Origin: JACRLW01 sp050181465
GTDB lineage: Bacteria; Planctomycetota; UBA1135; UBA2386
Length of the DNA: 64,000 bases
Reading direction: 5' to 3'
NCBI GenBank assembly: GCA_050181465.1
Contig: JBFXDD010000001.1
Coordinates: 1 to 64,000, forward strand
Shown: in pieces, positions 35,270-44,107 of the stretch
Numbering within the stretch: the stretch's first letter is position 1
Layout of the letters: each line of letters opens with the position of its first letter
Notes under the pieces: model-generated
The model's input: only the letters and a program-made list of their open reading frames with translations
The model's database searches: none
Told to the model about the DNA's origin: nothing
Translations under genes and position numbers: made by a program

Positions 35270-35337
35270 TTAGCCCGGATCATTCGTGAGCGCCTGCTGC
35301 GAAAGCCGCAACTCGCGCCCGGCGGCGACGCCGCACG
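35270..35337. repeat. Half copy (D) of the palindromic repeat
   Basis: This 68-bp stretch begins TTAGCCCGGATCATTCGTGA and matches the reverse complement of the right half of copies A and B (AGCCCGGAT-ATTCGTGAACG, CTGCTGCGA, CTCGCGCCCGGCGGCG). The other half is missing. It lies in the spacer between the divergent M28 operon and prkA, 11 bases before the M28 start. The remaining spacer, to 35513, holds no other recognisable feature except the prkA ribosome site (GAGAGGAA). Confidence 0.7.
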
Positions 35338-35513
35338 GCAACCTTCTTCTGCGGATCTGGTCACCAGTCGCGAAGATTCTGCGGCGGTGGGGCCTAAAGT
35401 GTCGATGACAAACCCCGCGGGCCCCTGCTGGCGCGTCGACGGCGACGCGCAAGCGATGGGTCCGATCACAGCGACAAGGTCCCCTTCGAGACAAAGCGAG
35501 CGCGAGAGGAATC

Positions 35514-37547
35514 ATGGCGGAGCAAGTCGACATCCTGGGTCTCATCCGGGAGTCCCTCGACGTAGCGCGATTTCGCGACGAGCACTGGCAGGGTTCGTTC
35601 GCCGACTACGTGAGGTTGGTGGAGGAGAATCCTCTGGTCATCCGCACGGCGCACCAGCGGCTCTACGACATGGTGCTGCAATACGGCACCGTGGAAGTCG
35701 ACGAGAACAAGGAGAAGCTGCTGCGCTACCGCTTCTTCGACGATCCCTTCGATCAAGGAGACGACGCGCTGTTCGGTCTCGAGCGACCGCTCATGAACTT
35801 GATGAGCGTGTTCAAGGCAGCGGCGCACGGATTCGGTCCGGAGAAGCGGGTGCTGCTGCTCCACGGTCCGGTCGGCTCCGCGAAGTCGACGATCGCGCGC
35901 CTCCTGAAGAAGGGCCTCGAGCACTACTCCAGGAGTGCCGAGGGTGCTCTCTACACCTTCTCCTGGAACATCGATGGACAGGTGATCCCATCACCGATGA
36001 ACGAGGAGCCGATGCTGCTCGTGCCGCCTGCAGCTCGTGAGCCGATTCTCGCGAGCCTCAATCGCAAGCTCAGGGCGAGCTACCGGCTGCGACTCGATCT
36101 CGAGTTGTGCCCCGTTTCGCGCTACTACCAGGACATGCTGCTGGAGCGCTACGGCGGCGATTGGATGAAGGTGCTGGATCACGTGGTCGTGCGCCGCATG
36201 CTCATCTCCGAGAAGGACCGCACCGGGATCGGCACCTTCCAACCGAAGGACGAGAAGAATCAAGACTCGACGGAGCTGACCGGCGACATCAACTACCGCA
36301 AGATCGCCGAACTGGGAACGGACAGCGATCCGCGCGCCTTCAACTTCGACGGTGAGTTCTGCGTTGCGAATCGAGGCATCATCGAGTTCATCGAGGTCCT
36401 GAAGCTCGACGTCGCCTTCCTCTACGATCTCCTCACCGCGAGCCAGGAGCACAAGATCAAGCCGAAGAAGTTCGCGCAGACCGACATCGACGAGGTCATC
36501 ATCGGGCACACGAACGAGCCCGAGTACAATCGACTTCAGAACAACGAGCTGATGGAGGCGTTCCGCGACCGCACCATCAAGATCGACATTCCGTACAACC
36601 TGAAGCTGGCGAACGAGATCCGGATCTACGACCGCGACTTCAACAAGAAGACCGTTCCCGGCAAGCACATCGCCCCGCACACGCTCAGCACTGCGGCGAT
36701 GTGGGCGATCCTCACCCGGCTGGAAGAACCGAAGAAGGCGAACCTCACCCTCATGCAGAAGCTGAAGCTGTACAACGGCAAGACTCTGCCGGGGTACACG
36801 CGTGACAACATCCGGGAGCTGCGTGAGGAGTCGCCCCACGAAGGCATGGACGGGATCAGCCCTCGCTACATCCAGGACAAGATCAGCAACACCTTGGTCA
36901 ATGATCTGCCCTGCATCAATCCGTTCATGGTCATGAACGAGCTGGAAGGCGGGCTCGACCACCACTCGCTCATCTCGGACCCCGAGACGAAGAAGAGGTA
37001 CCGCGAGCTGCTGAACGTCGTTCGGGAGGAGTACGAGGAGATCATCAAGAACGAAGTGCAGCGCGCGATCTCTGCCGACGAGGAAGCGATCGCCCGACTC
37101 TGCGGCAACTACATCGACAACATCAAGGCCTATACGCAGAACGAGAAGGTCCGCAATCCGTATACCGGTCGCGACGAGGAGCCGGACGAGCGCTTGATGC
37201 GGTCGATCGAGGAGAAGATCGATATCCCCGATTCACGCAAGGACGACTTCCGCCGGGAGATCATGAACTACATCGGCGCTCTCGCCGTCGAGGGACGCAC
37301 CTTCAACTACAAGACCAACGAACGGCTGCATCGCGCGTTGGAGTTGAAGCTCTTCGAGGATCAGAAGGACACGATCAAGATCACCAGCTTGGTCTCTACC
37401 GTCGTGGACAAGGACACGCAGGAGAAGATCGAGGTCGTCAAGAGTCGCCTGATTCGCGACTTCGGGTATGACGAGATCTCGGCGACCGATGTTCTCAACT
37501 ACGTTGCGTCCATCTTCGCCCGCGGCGATACCAAGCACGATCACTGA
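35514..37547 (+). CDS. prkA: PrkA-type serine protein kinase/AAA protein
   Basis: The 677 residues match the PrkA/YeaG family: an N-terminal AAA-type domain with P-loop GPVGSAKST at about 123-131 and a C-terminal PrkA domain. Relatives act in sporulation in Bacillus and in stress and starvation in enterobacteria, reported as kinase or ATP-dependent protease. It starts a three-gene run with a YeaH-type and a SpoVR-type gene, the conserved module. A good GAGAGGAA ribosome site precedes the ATG. Confidence 0.95.
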   Translation: MAEQVDILGLIRESLDVARFRDEHWQGSFADYVRLVEENPLVIRTAHQRLYDMVLQYGTVEVDENKEKLLRYRFFDDPFDQGDDALFGLERPLMNLMSVFKAAAHGFGPEKRVLLLHGPVGSAKSTIARLLKKGLEHYSRSAEGALYTFSWNIDGQVIPSPMNEEPMLLVPPAAREPILASLNRKLRASYRLRLDLELCPVSRYYQDMLLERYGGDWMKVLDHVVVRRMLISEKDRTGIGTFQPKDEKNQDSTELTGDINYRKIAELGTDSDPRAFNFDGEFCVANRGIIEFIEVLKLDVAFLYDLLTASQEHKIKPKKFAQTDIDEVIIGHTNEPEYNRLQNNELMEAFRDRTIKIDIPYNLKLANEIRIYDRDFNKKTVPGKHIAPHTLSTAAMWAILTRLEEPKKANLTLMQKLKLYNGKTLPGYTRDNIRELREESPHEGMDGISPRYIQDKISNTLVNDLPCINPFMVMNELEGGLDHHSLISDPETKKRYRELLNVVREEYEEIIKNEVQRAISADEEAIARLCGNYIDNIKAYTQNEKVRNPYTGRDEEPDERLMRSIEEKIDIPDSRKDDFRREIMNYIGALAVEGRTFNYKTNERLHRALELKLFEDQKDTIKITSLVSTVVDKDTQEKIEVVKSRLIRDFGYDEISATDVLNYVASIFARGDTKHDH

Positions 37548-37571
37548 CCTCTTGGTCGACGAGTCCCTTCG

Positions 37572-38672
37572 ATGACCCGCAAGATCGATCAGGATCAGAC
37601 CCGCTTCCGCGACATCGTTCGAGGTCGCATCAAGCAGGATCTGAAGAAGTTCGTCTCGACCGGTGAGATGATCGGCCGGCAGGGCAAGCGCCTCGTGAGC
37701 ATTCCGCTGCCGCAGATCGAGTTGCCGCGATTCCGCTACGGCAGCAACCAGAAGCAGGGTGTGGGGCAAGGTTCGGGAGAGGAAGGCCAACCGATCGCGG
37801 GTGACGGCGAGGGCGGCGGCGAAGCGGGAGAGAAGGAGGGTAAGCACGTCCTCGAAGTCGACGTGTCCCTCGAGGAGTTGGCCCGCATCCTCGGCGAGGA
37901 ACTGGAACTCCCCAACATCGAGCCTCGCGGCAAGAAGGCCATACGCACTCGTGCGGGGCGCTTCACCGGCATCAGTCGGAGCGGCCCGCAGAGCCTGAGG
38001 CACTTCAAGCGAACCTTCAAGCAAGCGCTCCGGCGCCAGATCGCATCAGGCACCTACGACCCGGCAAACCCGATCGTCGTGCCGCTGAAGGAAGACCATC
38101 GGTACCGCTACCTCTCGACCCGGGACGAACCCCAGGCGAGTGCCGTGGTCGTGTACATGATGGACGTTTCCGGGAGCATGGGGCGTGAGCAGAAGGAGAT
38201 CGTGCGTATCGAGGCCTTCTGGATCGACACCTGGCTGCGCAGCCAGTACGAGAACCTCGAGGTGGTGTACATCGTGCACGACGCCGTGGCGCACGTGGTC
38301 GATCAGCACACGTTCTTCCACCTGCGGGAGTCGGGGGGAACCAAGATCAGCTCGGCGCTCGAGCTGTGTCTGCGGGTGATCGAAGATCGCTACCCATCGT
38401 CGGAGTGGAACATCTATCCCTTCCACTTCTCCGACGGCGACAACTGGTCCTCGCGCGACACCGATCGCTGCATCGACCTCCTTCGTGCGTCCATCCTGCC
38501 GCAGGTGAACCAGTTCTCGTACGGACAAGTGAAGAGCGCATACGGCTCGGGGCAGTTCAAGCGCGATCTCGACCAGGCGTTTCGAGGGGACGACAAAGTG
38601 GTCACGACCGACATCCAGGATCGCGACGGCATTCTGCCGTCGATCAAGTCCTTTCTCGGGAAGGGCCGCTGA
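37572..38672 (+). CDS. yeaH: YeaH/DUF444 family protein with VWA-like domain
   Basis: The 366-residue protein is the DUF444 member of the PrkA-YeaH-SpoVR module. The C-terminal half holds a von-Willebrand-A-like fold with an intact metal-binding MIDAS start (MMDVSGSMGREQKE at about 196-209). The N-terminal part is basic, with a Gly/Glu-rich flexible linker (EEGQPIAGDGEGGGEAGEKE). VWA proteins often act as adaptors for AAA ATPases, so it probably partners PrkA; that is inference. It is followed by spoVR with a two-base gap. Confidence 0.93.
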   Translation: MTRKIDQDQTRFRDIVRGRIKQDLKKFVSTGEMIGRQGKRLVSIPLPQIELPRFRYGSNQKQGVGQGSGEEGQPIAGDGEGGGEAGEKEGKHVLEVDVSLEELARILGEELELPNIEPRGKKAIRTRAGRFTGISRSGPQSLRHFKRTFKQALRRQIASGTYDPANPIVVPLKEDHRYRYLSTRDEPQASAVVVYMMDVSGSMGREQKEIVRIEAFWIDTWLRSQYENLEVVYIVHDAVAHVVDQHTFFHLRESGGTKISSALELCLRVIEDRYPSSEWNIYPFHFSDGDNWSSRDTDRCIDLLRASILPQVNQFSYGQVKSAYGSGQFKRDLDQAFRGDDKVVTTDIQDRDGILPSIKSFLGKGR

Positions 38673-38674
38673 AC

Positions 38675-40207
38675 ATGGGAGAGCTGACGCCGGAACTCGC
38701 TCGATATCGCGACGAGATCCGCGAGATCGCAGCGAGTTATGAATTGGACTTCTACGAGGTCATCTTCGAACTCGTCGATCACGACGAGTTGAACATGATC
38801 GCTGCGTACGGTGGGTTCCCGACCCGCTATCCGCACTGGCGCTTCGGGATGGAGTACGAGCAGCTCAGCAAGAGCTACCAATACGGACTCTCGAAGATCT
38901 ACGAGTTGGTGATCAACAACGACCCTTGCTACGCGTACCTGATGCGCAGCAACTCGTTGACGGATCAGAAGCTCGTCATGGCCCACGTCTACGGCCACTG
39001 CGACTTCTTCAAGAACAACCTCTGGTTCTCCCACACGCCGCGCAAGATGATGGACATCACTGCGAACCATGGCGCGCGCATTCGTCGGTACATGGAGCGC
39101 CATGGCGTGGAACGGGTGGAGAACTTCATCGATCGAGTTCTGGCCCTCGACAATCTCATCGACATCCATTCGCCGTACATCAAGCGATCGGAAGGGCGTC
39201 CGGTCGGCGGTAGCGGCGACGGGTCACGTGCGGATGAAGTCCCGAAGTTGGCGGCGAAGGACTACATGGATCGCTACATCAATCCGCCCGCGGTGCTCGC
39301 GCGCCAACGTGAGAAGATGCGCGAGCGGCAACAGCGCGACCGTCGATTCCCGGAGCGTCCGGTGCGAGACGTGTTGGAGTTCCTGCTGGAACACGCACCG
39401 CTCGACACCTGGGAGCAGGACATCCTGGCGATGCTGCGAGACGAGGCCTACTACTTCGCACCGCAGGGAATGACGAAGATCATGAATGAGGGCTGGGCGG
39501 TGTACTGGCACTCGCGAATCATGACGCGACACGTGGTGGAGGCCTCGGAGATCGTCAACTACTGCGACGCACACTCCGGAACACTGGCGACTCGCCCCGG
39601 TCAGATCAATCCGTACAAACTCGGCGTCGAACTGTTCCGTGACATCGAGGAGCGTTGGAATCGCGGGAAGTTCGGGATCGAGTGGCATCGGTGCGAGGAT
39701 GCCGAAGAGAAGCGTCGCTGGAACCAGCCGACCAACCTCGGTCGCGAGAAGATCTTCGAGGTGCGACGGGTTCACAACGACGTTTCGTTCGTCGATGAGT
39801 TCATCCACGAGGAGTTCGCGGAGGCGCAGAAGCTCTTCGTATGGGAGTTCAATCAGTCGACGGGGCGGTACGAGATCCGCAGTCGGGATTGGCAGCGAGT
39901 CAAGCGGAGCCTTCTGGACGCGATCACGAACTTCGGCAACCCGATCATCCGAGTGGTGGATGCGAACCACGCCAACCGCGGCGAACTCTATTTGGTCCAC
40001 GACTGGTCGGGGACGGACCTGCAACTCGAGTATGCTCAGCAAACCCTTCGCTACGTGCAAAGCATGTGGCGTCGACCGGTGCATCTGGAGACTCGCGAGA
40101 GCGGCAAGGCGCGACTGTTGAGCTTCGATGGCCGCGAAAGCAGCATGCGCGAACTCGCCGGCAGCGCTGTGCCGAAGGACACGGTGGGGCCGGCGGACGG
40201 TCGCTAG
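38675..40207 (+). CDS. spoVR: SpoVR family protein
   Basis: The 510-residue protein matches SpoVR/YcgB, a family needed for spore cortex formation in Bacillus and stress survival elsewhere, with unknown biochemistry. Typical segments include the early FYEVIFELVDHDELN, YGHCDFFKNN and NEGWAVYWHS. The ATG at 38675 follows GGGAAGGG and the yeaH stop; it gives the usual family start. The final codon, TAG, lies inside the first bases (GCTAG) of palindromic repeat C, so the repeat now supplies the stop. Third gene of the PrkA module. Confidence 0.94.
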   Translation: MGELTPELARYRDEIREIAASYELDFYEVIFELVDHDELNMIAAYGGFPTRYPHWRFGMEYEQLSKSYQYGLSKIYELVINNDPCYAYLMRSNSLTDQKLVMAHVYGHCDFFKNNLWFSHTPRKMMDITANHGARIRRYMERHGVERVENFIDRVLALDNLIDIHSPYIKRSEGRPVGGSGDGSRADEVPKLAAKDYMDRYINPPAVLARQREKMRERQQRDRRFPERPVRDVLEFLLEHAPLDTWEQDILAMLRDEAYYFAPQGMTKIMNEGWAVYWHSRIMTRHVVEASEIVNYCDAHSGTLATRPGQINPYKLGVELFRDIEERWNRGKFGIEWHRCEDAEEKRRWNQPTNLGREKIFEVRRVHNDVSFVDEFIHEEFAEAQKLFVWEFNQSTGRYEIRSRDWQRVKRSLLDAITNFGNPIIRVVDANHANRGELYLVHDWSGTDLQLEYAQQTLRYVQSMWRRPVHLETRESGKARLLSFDGRESSMRELAGSAVPKDTVGPADGR

Positions 40208-40389
40208 CCCGGACTGCTCGTGAACGTCGGTTGCGATCGCCGCAAATCGCGTCCGGCCGTGCCGATTCGTCGGCTCCTTCCCGGCAGCGTAGTCACGGCT
40301 ACGCTTCGTTCGTCGCACGACGTAGCTCGGTCCTGGGCATCGACCTGCGGCGATCTCGCGACGACGATCACGAAGAGTCCCTGGTAGGC
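40203..40389. repeat. Long palindromic repeat, copy C (inverted relative to A and B)
   Basis: This 187-bp element begins GCTAGCCCGGACTGCTCGTG and ends in a worn GATCACGAAGAGTCCCTGG. Internal order (GCGATCGCCGCAAATCGCG, GTCGGCTCCTTCCCGGCAGC, apex GCGTAG-TCACGG-CTACGC) corresponds to the reverse complement of copies A and B. It fills most of the 259-base spacer between spoVR and the rhomboid-like gene. The spoVR stop codon TAG (40205-40207) is part of its end. Confidence 0.85.
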
Positions 40390-40466
40390 CATCGGCTTGA
40401 TCCAGCAGTGGCAGAGCCCCACGATCTCTCGCCGACGATGATCTGTCGCGACCGTCCAAAGGCTCG

Positions 40467-41183
40467 ATGATTCCAGTTGGCGACGATCAAGGGCGCCGCC
40501 GTGTCGCCGTCGCGTCGATCCTGCTCGGGGTGGTCTGGATCGTGACCCATCTGGCACTGTGGCGCGCCGACGCTGCCGAACTGGCGGAGTTCGAGCGACA
40601 CTTCGGCTTGGATCGCACCATCTTGAACTCTCGGCTGTCGCGCATTCGGGGCGACGCAGGCATCGATGGAGTCTGGCATGCCTTGGCTCTGGTGGTGCCC
40701 TTCGTGACCTACAAGTTGCTTCACGGGGCGCCGGTTCAAGTGTTCTGCAACGTACTTGCCATGTACGTCTTCGGAGGGCGGCTGGAACAGCGCGCGGGGG
40801 CGCTTCGGTTCCTGTTGTTTCATGAGTTGGCGGGTGCGATGGTCGCGGTCAGTGCGATCTACCTGTCGCCCGATTCACGACCGATGAGCGGTGCGTCGGG
40901 TGCCGTTGCGGCATCGGTGACTGCCTATCTGATGCTTCACGGCCGTGCCAAAGTTCGCATGCTGTTTCCTGTCGTCGTGTGGCCGGTGTTCTTCCAGTTG
41001 CCGGCACTTCTCGTGGCGCTCGGCTGGGTGTTGATGCATGTCCCGCGCGTCGGGCTCCTGCTCCACCTCGGCGGGACGCGCGCCGTCGGGTGGGGCGAGT
41101 TGGCGGTCGGATCTCTCGCGGGTGTGTTCTTCATTCCATTGCTCACGTTTCGACGTCCCCGGAATCCAGGGAGGCGGCGTTGA
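40467..41183 (+). CDS. Rhomboid-like membrane protein, catalytic His apparently lost
   Basis: The 238-residue protein has about six hydrophobic segments and rhomboid features: FCNVLAMYVFGGRLEQRAG (with the conserved Asn) and a GxSG serine motif SGASGAVAA. In the last TM, where rhomboid proteases have AHxxGxxxG, it reads GELAVGSLAG, with Glu in place of His, and the early His of HxxxN is Gln. It may therefore be an inactive relative (iRhom/derlin-like in concept). Its stop overlaps the start of the PAP2 gene. Confidence 0.65.
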   Translation: MIPVGDDQGRRRVAVASILLGVVWIVTHLALWRADAAELAEFERHFGLDRTILNSRLSRIRGDAGIDGVWHALALVVPFVTYKLLHGAPVQVFCNVLAMYVFGGRLEQRAGALRFLLFHELAGAMVAVSAIYLSPDSRPMSGASGAVAASVTAYLMLHGRAKVRMLFPVVVWPVFFQLPALLVALGWVLMHVPRVGLLLHLGGTRAVGWGELAVGSLAGVFFIPLLTFRRPRNPGRRR

Positions 41184-42106
41184 CCAGCGTGTCCATCTCC
41201 GGTCACGAGCGGATCTGGACCTTCTACCTCTGCAGCGTCCTCGCGATCGATGGACTGTTCGGAGCGGACGCGCACGGCGGGCGTCCGCTCCTGCATGCCC
41301 TGACTCATCTGCTCCTGCTCGTCATCGTCTGGAGCGTTCCGTTCCTGGTTCGCAGCCCGGCCAAGTTGGCGATCACACGTGGGATCCTCACGACCGTCGG
41401 CTTGGTGTTCGTGTTCAGTTCCCTGGCATGGATCCTTCCCTCGATTCATCCCGAGCCGTTCGAGCATCGGTGGGTGGACGTCGATCGGGCTTGGTTCGGG
41501 GTCGATCCCACCGTGTGGGCGCAACGACTCTTGCTGCCCCCGCTGGTCGAAGTCCTGCAGTTCTGCTACGCGATCTTCTACTTCGTGCCCATGATCGCCG
41601 TTGCGACCATCGGCGTGGGACGAGGTTGGAGCGCCTATCAACGTGCGCTGGAGACGATCCTCCTCGGTTTCACCGTGAGCTACCTCGGTTACCTCTGGTG
41701 GCCCACGCTGCCGCCCTACCGGTTGCTCGAGCACTCGATTCCGATCCGCGGCGTATGGCTCGCAGAGACCTTGCACGAGGCTCTGGACCGTGCGGAGGTT
41801 CACCGTTGGAACTGCTTCCCGTCGGGGCACACGATGCTGAGTGTCCTGTCACTGACCATGTTGTGGCGGCATCAACGGCGAGCCTTCTGGTTACTCCTTC
41901 CGGGAGTCGTGCTGTTGGTCGCAAGCACGGTAGTTCTCCGCTACCACTACGTCGTCGACGTGCTCGCCGGGTTGGTTGGCGTCGTGCTGACGCTCTTGCT
42001 CGCCCGGCACGTGGTCTCGGTGAACGACCCAACCAATACAGCGAAGCACGTCACGCCCGACGGTATCGCAAGCCATCCTCGGTCGTCAGCAGCGGATCTC
42101 TGCTGA
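41180..42106 (+). CDS. PAP2-superfamily phosphatase (membrane)
   Basis: The 308-residue membrane protein has about six TMs and the PAP2 acid-phosphatase motifs NCFPSGHT and, about 42 residues later, RYHYVVDVLAG. The order and spacing fit the inositolphosphotransferase/PAP2_3 branch (relatives make or cleave phosphosphingolipids or phosphatidate). The start is TTG at 41180, overlapping the rhomboid stop as TTGA, with GGGAGG upstream; GTG at 41189 is an alternative. The 3' end overlaps the convergent alpha-CTD-like gene by 56 bases, once the assembly error at 42246 is resolved. Confidence 0.8.
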   Translation: MTSVSISGHERIWTFYLCSVLAIDGLFGADAHGGRPLLHALTHLLLLVIVWSVPFLVRSPAKLAITRGILTTVGLVFVFSSLAWILPSIHPEPFEHRWVDVDRAWFGVDPTVWAQRLLLPPLVEVLQFCYAIFYFVPMIAVATIGVGRGWSAYQRALETILLGFTVSYLGYLWWPTLPPYRLLEHSIPIRGVWLAETLHEALDRAEVHRWNCFPSGHTMLSVLSLTMLWRHQRRAFWLLLPGVVLLVASTVVLRYHYVVDVLAGLVGVVLTLLLARHVVSVNDPTNTAKHVTPDGIASHPRSSAADLC

Positions 42107-44107
42107 CCGCTTCCTCGAGTGCTTCGCCGACCTCGGCGAGATGGGGGCGACGGTCGAGCATCTGCGCGATGGAGAGGCCATCGGGCGCGGTGCGCAACAG
42201 CACTCGCACTTCACGGCGGATTCGTTCGGCGAGGTGAAGATCCGGNNNNNNNNNNNNNNNNNNNNNNNNNNNNNNNNNNNNNNNNNNNNNNNNNNNNNNN
42301 NNNNNNNNNNNNNNNNNNNNNNNNNNNNNNNNNNNNNNNNNNNNNGTGCTTCGCCGACCTCGGCGAGATGGGGGCGACGGTCGAGCATCTGCGCGATGGA
42401 GAGGCCATCGGGCGCGGTGCGCAACAGCACTCGCACTTCACGGCGGATTCGTTCGGCGAGGTGAAGATCCGGAAGTGCGACGCGATGTCCGGCGAGGAGT
42501 TCGAATCGGGTGTGCCGCCTCAGGAGATCGACGAGCAAGGTGGGTGAGAGGAACTGCTCACGGAATCCAGCCTCGACGAGCACCTCACGAAGCTTGTCGA
42601 GCGGTGCATGTCCGCCGCGTTCCTCCAGCGCCAAGGCGATGGTGCGTTCGAGCAGCTGGAGTCGCGATGCATCGAAGGGCCAGTTCTCGATTAGGTCGAC
42701 GCGATCGGGTGCCGGTGCCACGAACAGGCGATTCGATCGCAAGAGCGTGCTCACGAGTCGGCGACGCGATTCCTTGTGGTTCTGGAGGAAGCGCGAGAAC
42801 ACCACTTCACCCATCGCGCGCCGGAGTTCTCTGACGATGTTCCGCACGATGCGGGAGCCGTTGGTGTGGCGAGCGACGAATCGTCCGCGGCCAAGGTCGC
42901 GGAGTGCGGATTGCCGGCGCAAGAGTTCGCGGAGGACCGCGCCGCTCCGCGCGCTGATGCGACCGGCGGCCACGAGCGAATCGACTTCGAGTCTGCCGCC
43001 ACGCCTCGCGACCGCGGTGGACAGACGCTCCGCCAGGGGACGAAGCAGCTCCAGCGAATCCAGGTGGTGCGTGCGCAAGTCGAAGACATCCGGCGCCACT
43101 TGCAGGAAGGTCCCCGATCGGTAGAGGCAGTCGCGGAGTTTCGTTCGGCAGCAGCCGCCGAAGCGATCCTGGTAGGCGAACGCGATGTCCGCAAGCGGCA
43201 GCGGGCGACCGGCCTCTTCGATGATCTGCTCGAGTCGAGCGCGGCGGTTGCGATGGCACCTCACGAGAATCTCGCCTCGCTCCCCGGTGAACCTCAGTCG
43301 CAGCCGAGCATGGCGCTCGAGTGCGTGAAGCAGGATTCCGTCTTCGTCGGGTGCCAGTCCGAGGCGCGCGCGAATCGTCGGCAGACTCGGAGTGGATCGG
43401 CGGGATGTCAGGTCACGAGCGATTGCGTCGCGGAGCTTTCGATACCGGAGGTAACCAAGTCCGAGAAGTCGCTGGCACTCGATGGTGCGCTGGCTCGGTG
43501 CCATGACAGCGGCCAGTCGCAACAACCAGGATCGAACGCCCGGCTGTCGGAGCCTTGCCCCCAGGCGCGAACGGGGATCGATGCGGACGAGAGCGATGAT
43601 GCCGTCTTGCCGTTGGAGTTCCGCATCGATGTCCGCTTCGAACTCGCGGTGACCATTCGGTGCGACCTTGGCGAGTGCCGTGCGAATGGCGATCGCGGCA
43701 CCTTCGACCATCTCCGGATCGAGGCGGAGTGCGATCGCCGCGGTCGCCACGTCCGTCGCGCGACGCTGCTGACCGACCACGGCGTCGAGCAAGGCGAGCG
43801 CCGGTCCCGTGAGATGGCCACGCAGTTCATCGAGCCAATCCTCCATCGGCGGGTCGGTCGGAGGACTGCACAAGCTCCGAAACTGTTCGGCGATCGCGCG
43901 ATCAACCAGAGCGACGGTGCGATGGCCGACCCCCCCGAGCTGGCGGAGACCCTCGGTACCCACCGCGAGATAGTCCGCGATCGTATGGATTCCGTGCCGT
44001 CGCAGTGCTGCGGTCGCGCGTCGCGTGGGCACGAGCTCGGCGAGCTGCGTATCCAGGCCCAGTGCGACATCCGGCGGGTGCACGGTGCGATCTTCGAGAC
44101 GGTTCAT
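42051..44107 (-). CDS. RNAP alpha-CTD-like, multi-winged-helix protein (broken by assembly gap)
   Basis: Residues about 20-75 match the C-terminal domain of RNA polymerase alpha (ELVPTRRATAALRRHGI; TIADYLAVGTEGLRQLGGVG), a helix-hairpin-helix fold. The remaining 530 residues are basic and contain repeating winged-helix-like units, for example EEAGRPLPLADIAFAYQDRF and TAPDGLSIAQMLDRRPHLAE. Read literally, an N-gap at 42246-42345 and a 127-bp duplication garble the C-terminus. Collapsing the duplicate (227 bases removed) restores one clean frame of 609 residues ending GLRYRRA at the TGA at 42051. It is the last gene of a reverse-strand operon. DNA or RNA-polymerase binding is inferred; function unknown. 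Confidence 0.65.
42119..42245. repeat. 127-bp duplicated contig end (left copy, gap 1)
   Basis: This 127-bp block is identical, base for base, to 42346-42472 on the other side of a 100-N gap. Exactly 127 bases is a common k-mer size in de Bruijn assembly, so it is best read as unmerged overlapping contig ends, not a biological repeat. Confidence 0.85.
42246..42345. other. Assembly gap (100 N), probably of zero true length
   Basis: The gap is a fixed 100-N placeholder between identical 127-bp ends. Removing it together with one copy restores the reading frame of the alpha-CTD-like gene, which supports a true gap of zero length. Confidence 0.85.
42346..42472. repeat. 127-bp duplicated contig end (right copy, gap 1)
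   Basis: This block is identical to 42119-42245 and encodes the HLAERIRREVRVLLRTAPDG part of the alpha-CTD-like protein. This copy is in frame with the upstream (rightward) coding sequence. Confidence 0.85.

Noticed and set aside
42119..42472. A biological tandem repeat inside the alpha-CTD-like gene
   Set aside because: The copies are identical, exactly 127 bp, abut Ns and break the frame; a contig-end overlap explains all of it.
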